Shown in pieces: positions 38,257 through 49,800 of a DNA stretch of 64,000 nt; position 1 is the stretch's first letter, and each line of letters starts with the position of its first letter. The notes beneath the pieces are model-generated. The model worked only from the letters and a program-made list of their open reading frames with translations. It did not search any database and was not told the DNA's origin. Position numbers and translations under genes: made by a program. This DNA is from Cryptomeria japonica (lineage: Eukaryota > Streptophyta > Pinopsida > Cupressales > Cupressaceae): contig NC_081407.1 of the NCBI RefSeq assembly GCF_030272615.1, forward strand, positions 373,498,132-373,562,131. Direction: 5' to 3'.

Positions 38257-41200
38257 TTAAGTTTTTTCTAGAGGGGTAGATACCCCTAACCTGTCTCTCA
38301 AATACTCAAATGATTCCTTAGACATCGGTTTAGTGAATATATCTACAATATGTTCTTTAGTGTTCACATAAACCAATTTGACTTCCTTTTCTTCCACCTT
38401 GTCCTTCAGAAAGTTATATTTTATTGAAATCTGCTCAGTCTTAGAGTGAAATACCAGATTCTTAGACATGTCAATAGGTACAGAGTTATCACAATAGATA
38501 ACTACCGGTTCACTATAATTTACCTTGATATCCTTCAACATTTTCTTCATCCACAAGACTTGAGTGCAATTAGTTGCTGCTGCAACATATTCGGCTTCTG
38601 CAGTAGATAAAGAAATGCATGAGTATTTTTTGCTGATCCTTGAAACCAATTTCTTTCCAAGAAAGAAAGCTCCACCAGAAGTGCTCTTCCTGTCATCAGT
38701 ATCTCCTGCCCAATTTGAAACTGTATATGCACATAAAGTGAAGTTATCATCTCTAGAATACCATAAGCCATATTTTGTTGTTCCTTGCAAGTACCGGAAT
38801 ATCCTCTTTGTTGGACATTCATGATTTTATGTAGGATTACTTTGATATCTTGAAATAATACTTACTGCATTCATAATATCTGGTCTAGTTTGAGTTAGAT
38901 ATAACAAGCCACCAATCATAGACTTATACCTTGTCGAATTTACCGGTGCAGATATGTCTTTGATAGATAATTTCTCACTTGTCACCATAGGAGTACTTAC
39001 CGGTTTGGAATTATCCATACCAAACTTCTTCAACAATTCCCATAGATACTTAGTTTGATAGATAAAAATGCCTTTGTCAGTTTGAGTAATCTGCAAACCT
39101 AAGAAAAATCTCATCTCACCAATCATGGACATTTCAAATTCATTCTTCATATTATTAGAGAATTCCATGCACAATTTATCTTCACCTCCAAAAATGATAT
39201 CATCAACAAATACTTCAATAATTAGAATATCATCATCAGTGATCTTGTAATATAAATTAATGTCAGCATTGCCTTTAGTAAAACCAAGCTTCAAAAGATA
39301 TTTATCCAACCTTACATACCAAGCTCTAGGCACTTGTTTCAATCCATATAATGCTTCCCTTAACCTGCAAACCATATCTTTGTCATCTGTCAGTGAAAAT
39401 CCATCAGGCTGCTCAATGTATACCTCCTCCTCAAGTACACTATTCAAAAATGCACATTTAACATCCATTTGATAGACCTTATAGGTCTTATATGCTGCAT
39501 AGGCAAGAAACAGTCTAACAACTTCAATTCTAGCTACAGGTGCAAATGTCTCACCATAATCAATTCCTTCCATTTGAGAATATCCTTTACAAAAAAATCT
39601 AGCCTTGTTTCTTACAACTTGACCATCCTCATTTAGTTTATTTCTAAAAACCCATTTAGTTCCAATAACATTCTTATTTTTATGTCGGGGAACTAAAGTC
39701 CAAGTGTTATTCTTCTCTATCTGATCTAATTCATCTTCCATAACCTTTAACCAATGTTTATCTTTACAAGATTCAATAACAAATGCTGGTTCAATTTGAG
39801 AAATAAGACATACTTCTTCATTTGCCACTCTTCTTCTTGTCATGACTCCCTTGTTCCTATCTCCAATGCTTTGATCTTCACAATGATTTAATCTTGCATA
39901 CCTTGGTGTCTTCTGAACTTTAGGTTCACTATTCTGATCATCAGTCATAGTTGAATTTTCTGATTGTACTGGTGTAATTGTCTCAGTATCTTGTATCAAT
40001 TGAGGCATTGTTAGTTCAGTTATGATCATTTACACTGTCGATTCCCTATCATATGATATAGATTGATTTTTTCATTGCTCATCTACTTTCACATTAGTGC
40101 TTTCCACAATTTTCTGTAATCTTTTGTTATAACATCTATATGCTTTTCTCTGAATTGAATATCCAAGAAATATCCCTTCATCACATCTAGGATCAAACTT
40201 CTCAATTGAATCATCCATTTTGATATGACATTTACTTCTAAAAATTTTGAAATATTTAATAGTAGGTGTATGTCCAAACCATAATTCATAAGGGGTCTTA
40301 CCGGTTTCACCTTTGATATGAACTATGTTGAATGTGTAGATTGATGTACTCATGGCTTCTCTCCAGTAGATGTGAGGCAATTTGGCTTCCATCATCATGG
40401 TTCTTGCTGCATCCAAAATGGTTTTATTCTTCCTTTCCACTACTCCATTCTATCGAGGAGTTTGGGGTGCAGATAATTGTCTCCTAATTCCATTTGTCTC
40501 ACAATAACTGTTAAATTCATAAGAAGTGAACTCACCGCCTTGATCTGATCTCGGACATTTGATTTTCAATCCAGTTTTTGTTTCCACCTTTGCTTTAAAG
40601 ATCTTGAATTTCTCAAAAGATTCAGACTTCTCCCTTGGAAAATTCACCCACATCATTCTAGAATAATCATCGATTATTAGCATGAAATACCTATCACCTT
40701 GAAAGCTTCTAGTCCTTGTTGGACCACATAAGTCAGTATGAATCAAATCAAGCACATCATTAGATTTTTCATGTATGCTCTTAAAACAAGTTCTAATTTG
40801 CTTTCCCAATTGGCATTCCTTACATACCGGATTATGAGACTTTATAATCTTAGGTATATCTATAACTGCCTTTGTTGAATTGATCTTAACAATACAATCA
40901 AAATTAACATGACACAACCTCTTATGCCTTAACAAACTATCATCAATATGAGCAATCAAACATGTCTTATTACCAGTGTTCAAGTGAAAGATATTACCTC
41001 CAATCTGAGTATCTTGCAATCTCCAAACTAGTTTTGTTAATGATTTTGCATTTTCTATCTTTAAATTGAAGTTGGAATCCCTTGTCCACCAATTGACCAA
41101 CACTTAAAAGATTATGCTTTAAACCTTCTACATACTAGACATTATCAGTATTATGCTTGCCACCAGAGAAATAATACCTCTACCTTTGATCATACATGCT

Positions 41201-41310
41201 TTGTCATCCCCAAATCTGACTTGACCACCATTATATTGTTGCAGGGACATAAATTTTCTTTTATCTCTAGTCATATGATGTGAAAATCCACTATCAATTA
41301 CCCATTCATC
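38257..41310 (-). pseudogene. Copia-2 pol remnant (PR-INT-RT-RNase H)
   Basis: The protease motif DSGFSHHMTRD lies near 41270-41305, with F and R where Copia-1 has C and G. Integrase follows with HTDLCGPTRTRS, IDDYSRMMW and RSDQGGEF (about 40530-40770). Reverse transcriptase has YQMDVKCAF and FVDDIIFGG (about 39190-39480). RNase H has SCISLSTAEAEYVAA, and the frame ends after DIFTKPMS at 38257. From 41103 leftward one frame is broken by TAG 40450-40452, TGA 40072-40074 and TAA 38827-38829. At least one frameshift lies between 41000 and 41300. It is not functional. Confidence 0.93.
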
Positions 41311-41469
41311 CTTGCTTCAACTTTTGCTGCTAGGACCTTTTCTTCATTCTTGATAGCTGGTTCCGGTTCATCTTCCTTTAAAGCATAGAACACCCATTCC
41401 TTTCCATTGTCGGATCCACTAGTAGAGTCTGTTGCCGATTCATCCTCAGAGTCATCACTTACTCCTTCC

Positions 41470-42452
41470 CCATCCGCTATGTAGCATTGTTTCCTTTTCT
41501 TGAATCTATATATGTTCTGATTAGGCTTAAATGGTTTCTTAACTCTTTCTTCAAATCTTGCATTCCTTTCAGGACATCTAGATGCAAAATGACCAATCTT
41601 ATTACATGCAAAACATTTAAAAGGTTCTTTTCCTTCATACTTACTTCCTGTTGGTCCTTTAGGTACTCTTTTAGCAAATGAGGCTTAAAGTTGCTCAAAT
41701 TCTTCATCCTCTTTACTCATATCTTCCAATTCTTTTGCATGTAAGGCTTTCCAATCGCTTTTTTTGGTAGATGATGATGCATGAAAAGCAGGTTCAGATT
41801 TTGTAGCTCCAGAGGGTCTAAATTCTTCAAACTCAAAAGAAGATAATTTCCCAACCAGAATGTCTTTGTTAACTGAAGTGTTTGCCATTGTTCTCAATTT
41901 ATTAATTGCAGTCCCCTTCATCTTGTAAGTCGGTGGAAGGGCTCTCAAGACTTTGGAAACTATTTCATCTTCACTCAGAGATCCTCCACAACATTGAATT
42001 CCCATGACAATCTCATTTACTCTGTCCATAAATGTAGCAATTCTTTCATTATCTTCCATCTTCAAGTTCTCTTATCTTACCCGGTAACCATAAAGTTTAG
42101 CAATTTTGACAGTAGGGTCACCTTCATTTAGAGTTTGCAATTTATCCCACATAACCTTTGCAGATGATTTATCAGTCAATCCCATGATTTGTTGATCAAT
42201 GAGTGCACACAAGAGGGCTTCTCTTGCTCTGCAATCATTTTTAATATTCTTTTCCAAGTCTGCAGGAGCAGGATTGCCAGATGTCAGATCATGAGGTGTA
42301 TATCCTTTCTCAGTGATCTCCCAAATATCCTTTCCAAGACATCTAAGATGAGTCTCCATTCGGATTTTCCATATCCCATAATTTGTTCCATCAAGCTTAG
42401 GGATTTCTCTTTTGAAAATAGTTGCAGGTGGATTTGAAGTATTAGTTGTCAT
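41470..42452 (-). pseudogene. Copia-2 gag remnant
   Basis: Starts at an ATG (42450-42452, MTTNTSNPPATIF) about 50 bases from the primer-binding site. The gag region carries IPKLDGTNYGIWKIRMETHL, a hallmark of the N-terminal Copia gag domain. Near 41571-41614 a complete zinc knuckle C-x2-C-x4-H-x4-C is encoded (CFACNKIGHFASRC). Two in-frame TAA codons, 42072-42074 and 41685-41687, interrupt it. Gag would coat element RNA in virus-like particles, and this copy cannot. Confidence 0.88.
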
Positions 42453-42499
42453 AGGATCTACCTCAAGCAGTTAAGCTTTTGGAAAAGAAGACCAAAGAT

Positions 42500-42512
42500 T
42501 TGATACCAATTT
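42500..42512 (-). promoter_or_regulatory. Copia-2 primer-binding site
   Basis: The element strand reads ATTGGTATCAAATC directly after the 5' LTR. It matches the initiator methionine tRNA type site of Copia-1 over TTGGTATCA, with a change further on. Confidence 0.82.
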
Positions 42513-43619
42513 TGAGGATAACCGGTGGACAACTGAGAGGGGGGGGGGGTGAATCATTTGTCAACAGATTATATTAATCAAACCACTTTATAACCTTTAA
42601 CCGGAGCACATAAACATTGAATATTGAAGTAGCAGAAATAGATTTCGGTAAGCAATAAAACTTAAGAATGAAATAGAGAATTAACACAATGCAACCATAC
42701 CACATAACCCCATGATTTGTACGTGAAAAAAATAGTAAAGGGAAAAACCATGGTGCGAAGCCTACCCACAGTCAGATGATACTTCTGCAGAAAGTATGTG
42801 ATACAATAAGGGGCCTGCACATGCAGGAAGGCACACTGCCTAGAGCATACTGCTCATTACAAAGGAGTCTCACTGACTGTAGAGAGGTTATAACCACCTC
42901 AATATAATTGAACTACAATCTAGAAGAATGAACTGCCAAAGATGACATCTACCATGCCTGATTACAGTCCCGGTTAAGCTCAATACCGGAGGCCTTTGAC
43001 CTCTTACTTAAACCCAATTCAATCACCTATGATTGACCAAGTTTCCTTGGGATATGATATTTCATTCCACGACCACGAACATTGCCTTTTCATTCCCATG
43101 ATTGACAATGAGATCTTACATCAATTTATACAATCCCTAAGGTTAAAACCAATTAGGTTGGCCACCTAAAAGATATTACAATAAGACCATTACATACATC
43201 CATATTACAATGATATGTCATGTCGGCTTTAGACCAAAACAACATTAAGCAATCCATAAAACATCTCGGTAATGTGTAGAGAACACGTTAACATGATACC
43301 GGTCCATAACCTAGATAGGCACCAAACCTAATCTAGGTCCACCATGCCAAAGAAATATCTCTAATCAGTCGAGGCATGATCAAGGATCACCTTCTTCATC
43401 CTAAATTCCATCTAGAAGCCACACCAGCACCACTTATGCATCCTGTCAAAGATTCTCAGTAAAAGCTCTGCTGGTAAAACCTTAAACCCTTACCGGTAAC
43501 ACTATCTCTTCTACCGGTAACCAAAACCTATCTGTTAGTAACCAACCATAACAGCTAGTGTTGACATAAATGACAAAACATCAATGCAACACATAATCAA
43601 TTCCTCCATATTGCCAACA
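42513..43619 (-). mobile_element. Copia-2 5' LTR
   Basis: Plus-strand limits are TGAGGATAACCGG and TTGCCAACA, collinear with 36800-37907 and nearly the same length. An 11-base G-run followed by TGAATCA sits at 42539-42556. Confidence 0.9.
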
Positions 43620-43754
43620 TATCCATATCTTGTAATTTTGTTGATATGGGGTCTTTCAACAATTTAGATTAGATTTTAAAATGTTTTTGGCTTATGAGTT
43701 TTGGTAGTAATTTTGTTGATACAAGATATTGTAGACACCTAAAATTGTCATGTC

Positions 43755-43987
43755 TAATTAAATAAATATTTTATTTATTTAATTACTTTAGCTTAATTCT
43801 TCTATTAATTAAATAAATCTTTATTTATTTAATTAATTCATTTATCCCCTTCTAGCCTTATTCCTCATTTAAATAAATACATTTATTTATTTAAATTATC
43901 CCTTTCCTAAATTAAATAAATATTTTATTTATTTAATTACCCTACTTTTTCTATTAATTAAATAAATCTTTATTTATTTAATTAATT
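43755..43987. repeat. Five ~30-bp AT palindromes in the LTR
   Basis: Five near-perfect inverted repeats of the form TTAAATAAAT...ATTTATTTAA occupy about 43755-43785, 43804-43837, 43867-43896, 43909-43939 and 43953-43987. They are separated by pyrimidine-rich spacers of roughly 13-30 bp. The same set is present in the 3' LTR (58689-58921). They lie upstream of the TATA-like box, in the U3 region. Confidence 0.9.
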
Positions 43988-44147
43988 CATTAACCTTTTC
44001 TACACATGACACATGTCATTCATCTCTTATTTCCTACACTACCTACCCCTTTCATTATTTTGGTATTTCTTATACCTACCCTCTAATCCTAGCCGACCTC
44101 TCTTTTTACACCTCTCAATCTTATCCCTCCATTTCATATTGTGTCTT

Positions 44148-44157
44148 CTATTTAAGG
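44148..44157 (+). promoter_or_regulatory. TATA-like box of the Tat LTR
   Basis: CTATTTAAGG lies inside the LTR downstream of the palindromes and about 360 bp before the LTR end. It would place transcription initiation near 44180. The call rests on the motif only. Confidence 0.5.
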
Positions 44158-44522
44158 AGATGTCTTCTTCACTATCAAACCCTAATCACTCACCCTAATG
44201 ACTAATTTTGGAGGACTTGGCTACACTACGATCCTACTTGCAACCACATTCCGTTCTTTGTTGAGCTCTTGTGCATACAAAAATCTGAGAGCAAGCATAT
44301 CAAACAAGATCAATGGAGATAGGAAGAATGGAGATCAAAAACCCTAGTGGACATGTGATGGTATAATCTTTGTGATTTATTGAGTTATTTTGCATTGTCT
44401 TAGGTTATCTTCATATGTTATGGTGGATCTTTGTTCATTGTTAGGCTAGGGTTTGGTGGTTGAATCCATTTTAGTCTTTCAATATTGTTGTTTATTGCTA
44501 TCCATTTTCACCATATACATTT

Positions 44523-44541
44523 TGGCACGCCCGGTGGGACC
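44523..44541 (+). promoter_or_regulatory. Tat primer-binding site
   Basis: TGGCACGCCCGGTGGGACC begins three bases after the 5' LTR (TTT spacer). It starts with TGG, complementary to the CCA end of a tRNA, and is of the kind found in plant Tat-type elements. I do not assign the tRNA. Confidence 0.8.
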
Positions 44542-44619
44542 CTTGTCCCTTTGCATTTAACATTTTGTTGCAGATTTTGCATTTTTGAAGTTGCAGATCG
44601 GACGATTTCGACGACATTT

Positions 44620-44890
44620 TAGGTTTTTTTCGCGTCTGCGAGTGTTCGGATCGCGTTTTTGTATTTCAGAGGCGTCTGTGACATCTTTTATCGCGTCTGT
44701 GTTTCTGTCATTTTCTATTTTTGCAGGTTTCCGAAAGTCGCGTCTGTGATCCCGAATCGCGTCTGTGAACCCTCTGATCGCGTCTGAAGAATATAGAGGC
44801 GTCTGTGTTCTGAAATCACGTCTGCAAATCACAGAATCGCGTCTGTGTCGGACAGACGCGTCTGTGTCTGGTATAACAGCGTCTGTGCAT
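44620..44890 (+). repeat. GCGTCTGTG array A (leader)
   Basis: About eleven copies of GCGTCTGTG or near variants (CGCGTCTGCG, CACGTCTGC, CGCGTCTGAAG) occur in about 270 bp at irregular spacing of roughly 18-50 bp, all in the plus direction. Bases between copies are not conserved, so this is a motif array rather than a simple tandem repeat. Confidence 0.9.
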
Positions 44891-46099
44891 TCTGTTTTTG
44901 CAAATTTTTTTCAAGTTTTTCGATTCGGCTTTTCGGATTTTGTACTTAGGGTTTTCAGACCTGGTTTATTTTTGGCTAACCTTTGCAGATCTAGCTAACC
45001 TGGTTTGTGCAGCTTGCTTTGGAGGCAAATACGTTTTTGTTGAAGGCCCCTTTTCACAAAGTCTTTTTGGGTTTTTCTTAAAATTTACCTAACTTGTGTG
45101 TTTGCAGGAAGGGGTTATCATTTGAAACAACCCAAACTACTAACAATTTTGTTGCAGGGCCTTAGCTAAGGTTTTGTAATTTTATTTGTGTGCCTTGTCT
45201 TCATAGCTTAGCAAACACTTCGATTGGTGCACTAAAATTGAACCATTGTCTTTTGTGTCTTGAGCAATAGGCTCTTTGTGTTTATTCTTTAGAGGGCCTG
45301 TCTTCCCGTGTGGTCATTAGGACTACTAGTGAGAAGAGAACGACCCAAGTGGTAGCGAGGAAAACCCACCTCATCCAAACCACTATAATCAAATGTATTC
45401 ATGGTGAAAACTATGAATAACGTGTGCTGATTAGTTCATACCGACACTATGTCTCCCCATAAACCCGTTTGATCAAATTTATTTGATCATTTGTAGGGCG
45501 TAACCCCTACCGGCTGGGAGCCTTCTGTATTTACAGAGCTGAAAGTGCCGCATGTATGGCCACACGAGCGGATGCCCTTACTAGTACCTCATTGTTTTAG
45601 ATGCCCAAATCCTTCTAGTTGTTGAGGCAGGAGGTCGGACCTCTGGTAGCGGCCCACACACATACGGTTCTTAGTAGAGATACAAAGTTCGCCATGGGGA
45701 GTTTTCATGGGGACTGATGCTTGGCTGACCCGAGAAGTGAGTGCCGAGGGTGGAGCCAGTGAGGTCAAGCATCTAAGTATCCGCTCTGAATAGCGTAGCC
45801 TCGGGGGTAAAACCCCATGTGGGATCAACAATTATTGTCCTGGCCAGCCATAAGAATTGTGCTTGACTTATGATAAACATTCAAACAATCAAGACAAAAC
45901 AGCAAAACATTGTGTCTTTTGTGTCTTCAAGTGTATGCAAAAACTTTTTACATCAAACAACACACTTTTTGGAGTCTAAACAGTCTGCAAACATTGGGTC
46001 ATCAACACTGTGTCCTCTTGTCACGAAAAACAGTCGAAAAATCAGATTTGGTCACAGCAAAACAAATTCACAGATAGGAAAGATTGCACTAAGGTTACA

Positions 46100-46382
46100 G
46101 AAACGCGTCTGTGTCTGTTAAAACCGCGTCTGTGTCTGATAAACGCGTCTGTGAAGTACAGAATAGCGTCTGTGTTTTTATCAGCGTCTGTGTCGAACAG
46201 AGACACGTCTGTGTCTGGAAATAGCGTCTGTGAAGTATACAGGCGCGTCTGTGTCCACAATTGCAAAAATCTATCAGTCTTAGCAAACATCAACAGGAAA
46301 TCTCAGAATCACGTTTGTGTCAAACAGAATAGCGTCTGTGTCTTAAAACCGCGTCTGTGAAGTATACAGAGGCGTCTGTGTC
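46100..46382 (+). repeat. GCGTCTGTG array B (leader)
   Basis: About twelve copies of the same motif (CGCGTCTGTGTCTG, AGCGTCTGTGAAG, CACGTTTGTGTC and similar) occur in about 280 bp, again all in the plus direction. The array ends about 490 bp before the gag start. Confidence 0.9.
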
Positions 46383-46872
46383 AGGATTTGAAAAAAAGTT
46401 TAACAGTCAAGCAAACAAAGAAATCAGTTTCGGCACACTTGAGCTTCCTAGGTTATCTCTTCAGGTTCATCTAGCATTCAGCCTGTTCTAAGGTCTTACA
46501 CAGTCCATCATTGCTTCATACCTCATTTTACAGTCATACTTGTCTAAACTTGAGTCAAAAGTCACTTGCTTGTCCTCACTATACTTTGTCAACACACTAC
46601 ATACTACAACACTTTGCTAAGTGATCCCTCATCAAGGTTTCTTACCTTTGGGTCTCATTTGGTCTTACTTAGAGTCAAGGTCAGCTTACCTCATCAAGAG
46701 AAACTATCCTCTCTTTGGAAGTCACACCTACTCTACAACATACATACTTGGTCTTACACTTTGGACATTGCAAGTAAACTTCAGATTCATTTACACTCCA
46801 TACAACTCTTGGTCTTACATACCCTTGTCATTTTCGTCTAAGTCTCTCACATATTGGTCTAACACCTAGTTC

Positions 46873-49800
46873 ATGGTTGAAACCCGTCTTCAAAAATCTA
46901 GGAGAAAAGCTAAAGAAGCTCAAGGACCCGTAAACATGAGTTCTTATGAGTATGACAATGATGTCTTCTACAATCCTGAGCACACTACATTACCAGACAT
47001 GAATGTTTATAGACACAATCCAAATATGGAAAGCGCAAACGCTATACACAACGCTACACACAATGATAATGTGGACAATTCTTCAATACTATCAGCAGAC
47101 ATACAAGAATCTATAATGGATCCTCAATTCAATAGATTGGTTGAAGAGATAATGAGGAGGGATCGTCAATACTTTCTAAACATGATGGCACAAAGTGGAG
47201 CTAAGATACCACATGATTTTGACTTATCTCAACTTATGGAAAGTAGACCTTCACAACAAACTCAACCAAATAGTGGAGGACCAAATAATATGATGCCGGA
47301 GTCACCATCAGTTTTGCTTCAGAAACCAGCAATCCCACATACACAAGCTCAAATGCACGATACTTACACTCAAAGACCATCATGGAGGCCTTATGTTCAA
47401 ACACATGCTCAAGATATAGGTCAACCAAGACAAATGGATACTCAAGGACTTCCTCAAAATTTTGACACAAGAAGACCTCATGCCAAAATTGGGGGCAACA
47501 CAATGGAAAATGAAAGGCCCATTGAATATGGTTTATACACACAAAACAGATATGGGGTTCCTCAACAAGAAATTATGCCAAGTGCTCCATACATGTCGCA
47601 ACAATATAGACCTCCATATGGACATGTCTACGATCAGTATCATCCATACATGCAACAGGCTCCTCCTCAAATGGGTGTTTCAAACATGGGATATGCTACA
47701 AGAAATCCATCTCCTCCCAAAAATAACTTGGAGCAACAAATTAGAGATCTACAAAAGAAAGTGGAAGACATGGGCACATCAAAACCCACATATACTATGA
47801 GAGATATATGCCCTTATCCCTTTGATAAGAGCATTCCCATGCCTCCGTTTCCTCCGCACTTTGCAACACCGAAATTTGACAAATATAGAGGGAGAGGAGA
47901 TCCCAAGGCACACATAAGACAATTCTTCACAGCTTGCATTGAGGTAGCGGCAGAAGAAACATACTTAATGAGGTTGTTCCCACAGAGCTTAGGAGATCAA
48001 GCGATGGAATGGTTTTCTCAATTACCTCCTGGTATTAAGTCATGGGGTGACTTGGCAGAGGCATTCATTCAACATTTCTCTTACAACATTGAAACAGATG
48101 TCTCAGTTACTACCTTGTGCAATACGAAACAAAAAGAAGGAGAATCTTTTGCGTCATTTTTGCAAAGATGGAGGAACTTAGCTAGCAGATGCTCTTGTGA
48201 AATCCCGCAAAAACAAATGGTGGAAATGTTCACACAAAATGTTAACAAGGCTATTGGTTATGATCTCAGAAAAGCTTGTTTGTCTACATTCAAGGATGTC
48301 ATTGAAAAGGGCCTAGCAACAGAAAGAGTCTTAATTGAACAAGGAGTTATCAAACTATTCAAAGAAAACAAAGAGGACTTTAAGGGAAAAGACAAACCAA
48401 AGTTTTGGAACAAGAACAAGAACACAGTTAATGATGGTGTTGTGGATGCTAACACAGTGAGACCAAAGTTCATCTTTTCTGGATCAAATTCTACCAACAA
48501 TCAAGTGAACAATCAAACAGCTTCCAAACCACGAAGGAAGTACACTCCATTGGGAGAACCACTTGAATCAGTATTCAAAAAGCTTGTAGCAAACAAAGTG
48601 ATCACGGTCCCAGATTTTCCTCCATATGAACCAAAGGTAAAACCGAATTGGTGGAATGATGATGAATATTGTGAATTTCATAAGAGCAAGGGTCACAAGA
48701 CAAGTAATTGCCATCGATTGAAAAACATTGTACAAGATCTCATTGACAGAGGAGATATTGAGATTGAGGGACATTCATCTAACCAAGAGCATGAGGTGTT
48801 TAAGGAACCATTCCCAAAACATGACAAGGGAAAAGGCAAAGTCACAGATGATCAAGCCAATTACACCAGAACATCTTACAATTATGATTCCACTATTAAC
48901 CACATCTCAATGGACAATCATATTTCTACCATTACTATCAAAAATAAAAATCCTGAGAATCCTCCTCAGCGACCTAAAATTGTCCTAAAAGGTGTGGGAT
49001 CTTCATCCGAAGCTACCTCTGAATGTCATGTTACAACTCGTCGAGGTAAGATCACATTGCCAGGAACCTCTTCTAAGAATACCAATCTTCCGTCAACTAA
49101 GCCTGAGTACGATCTTGTAGAGCAATTAGGGAAAACACCCGCACTCATCTCTATTCTTGAGCTCTTACGTATATCTCCTGCACATAAAGCTGTCCTTGAC
49201 AAAACCTTGAGAGATACTGCTGTCCCTACGGATCTAAACGTGGATCAGTTTCAAGCCATGGTGGGATACCTATCCGTTCCACACTCCCTCACATTTACAG
49301 AAGCCGATGACGCCTCCATAAGTCAACCTCACAATGCACCTCTACATATTGAAGCTTTCATACATAAACACCGAATAAAACGAGTCCTGATAGATGGAGG
49401 AGCAGGTCTTAATATTTGTACATTGAGCACCATCAGACAATTGGGATATTCTGACAAAGCTGTGAATGCTACAAACCAAATCACTATTAAGGCTTATGAT
49501 GATGAAGAGCGCTCGTCCAAGGGCACGGTCATCTTACCACTCAGAATAGGGCCAGTAACAAAGGACGTGATTTGTCAAGTCCTGGATCTAGACCTCACGT
49601 ATAACATATTGCTAGGACGTCCATGGATTCATGAAATGAGAGCGGTCCCATCAACATACCATCAGTGCATAAAATTTCCTCATAATGGAGTCGAGGTAAC
49701 GGTCAATGGTGATCCAAATCCATTCATATATTGCAATAACTTGAGATCACATACTGAGATTATCATTCCCAGCAATCGTGAGGCTACTCCTTCTTCAGCA

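Larger units (their letters stand above)
36795..43624 (-). mobile_element. Copia-2 element, complete but decayed
   Basis: The element runs 36800-43619 (6820 bp) on the minus strand, with LTRs of about 1108 and 1107 bp. The flanks are GATCC (36795-36799) and TATCC (43620-43624), a duplication with one change. Units 1 and 2 read through this site. It is the same general family type as Copia-1 (similar LTR ends, primer-binding site and polypurine tracts) but a distinct subfamily by protein and LTR sequence. About 27 differences in the first roughly 480 aligned LTR bases give near 5.6% divergence. Confidence 0.92.
43730..44519 (+). mobile_element. Tat 5' LTR (790 bp)
   Basis: Begins TGTAGACACCTAAAATTG and ends CACCATATACA. 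It matches 58664-59453 at every position I compared. The first third (43755-43987) holds five AT-rich palindromes. A TATA-like CTATTTAAGG lies at 44148-44157, a plausible core promoter for the genomic RNA. Confidence 0.96.
44542..46872 (+). other. Tat 5' leader, 2.3 kb non-coding
   Basis: This is the untranslated region between the primer-binding site and gag. It contains two arrays of the GCGTCTGTG motif (44620-44890 and 46100-46382). Between them lies a more GC-balanced block (45280-45860) with short inverted repeats such as GGGGGTAAAACCCC near 45805 and CATGGTGAAAACTATG at about 45400-45415. Many short upstream ATGs precede the gag start. Packaging and dimerisation signals would be expected here but cannot be assigned from sequence alone. 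Confidence 0.7.

Noticed and set aside
43755-43987. Regularly spaced palindromes as a CRISPR-like array
   Set aside because: The spacers are short, partly alike and AT- or pyrimidine-rich, and the array is in a plant LTR. CRISPR does not apply.
44013-44198. 61-residue frame in the Tat 5' LTR, repeated identically at 58947-59132
   Set aside because: It is the same LTR sequence read twice; its low-complexity composition and position in U3/R do not suggest a protein.
49393-49407. Protease motif DGGAG in place of D-S/T-G in Tat
   Set aside because: A DGG form of the protease motif is usual in Tat-type elements, so it is not evidence of damage.
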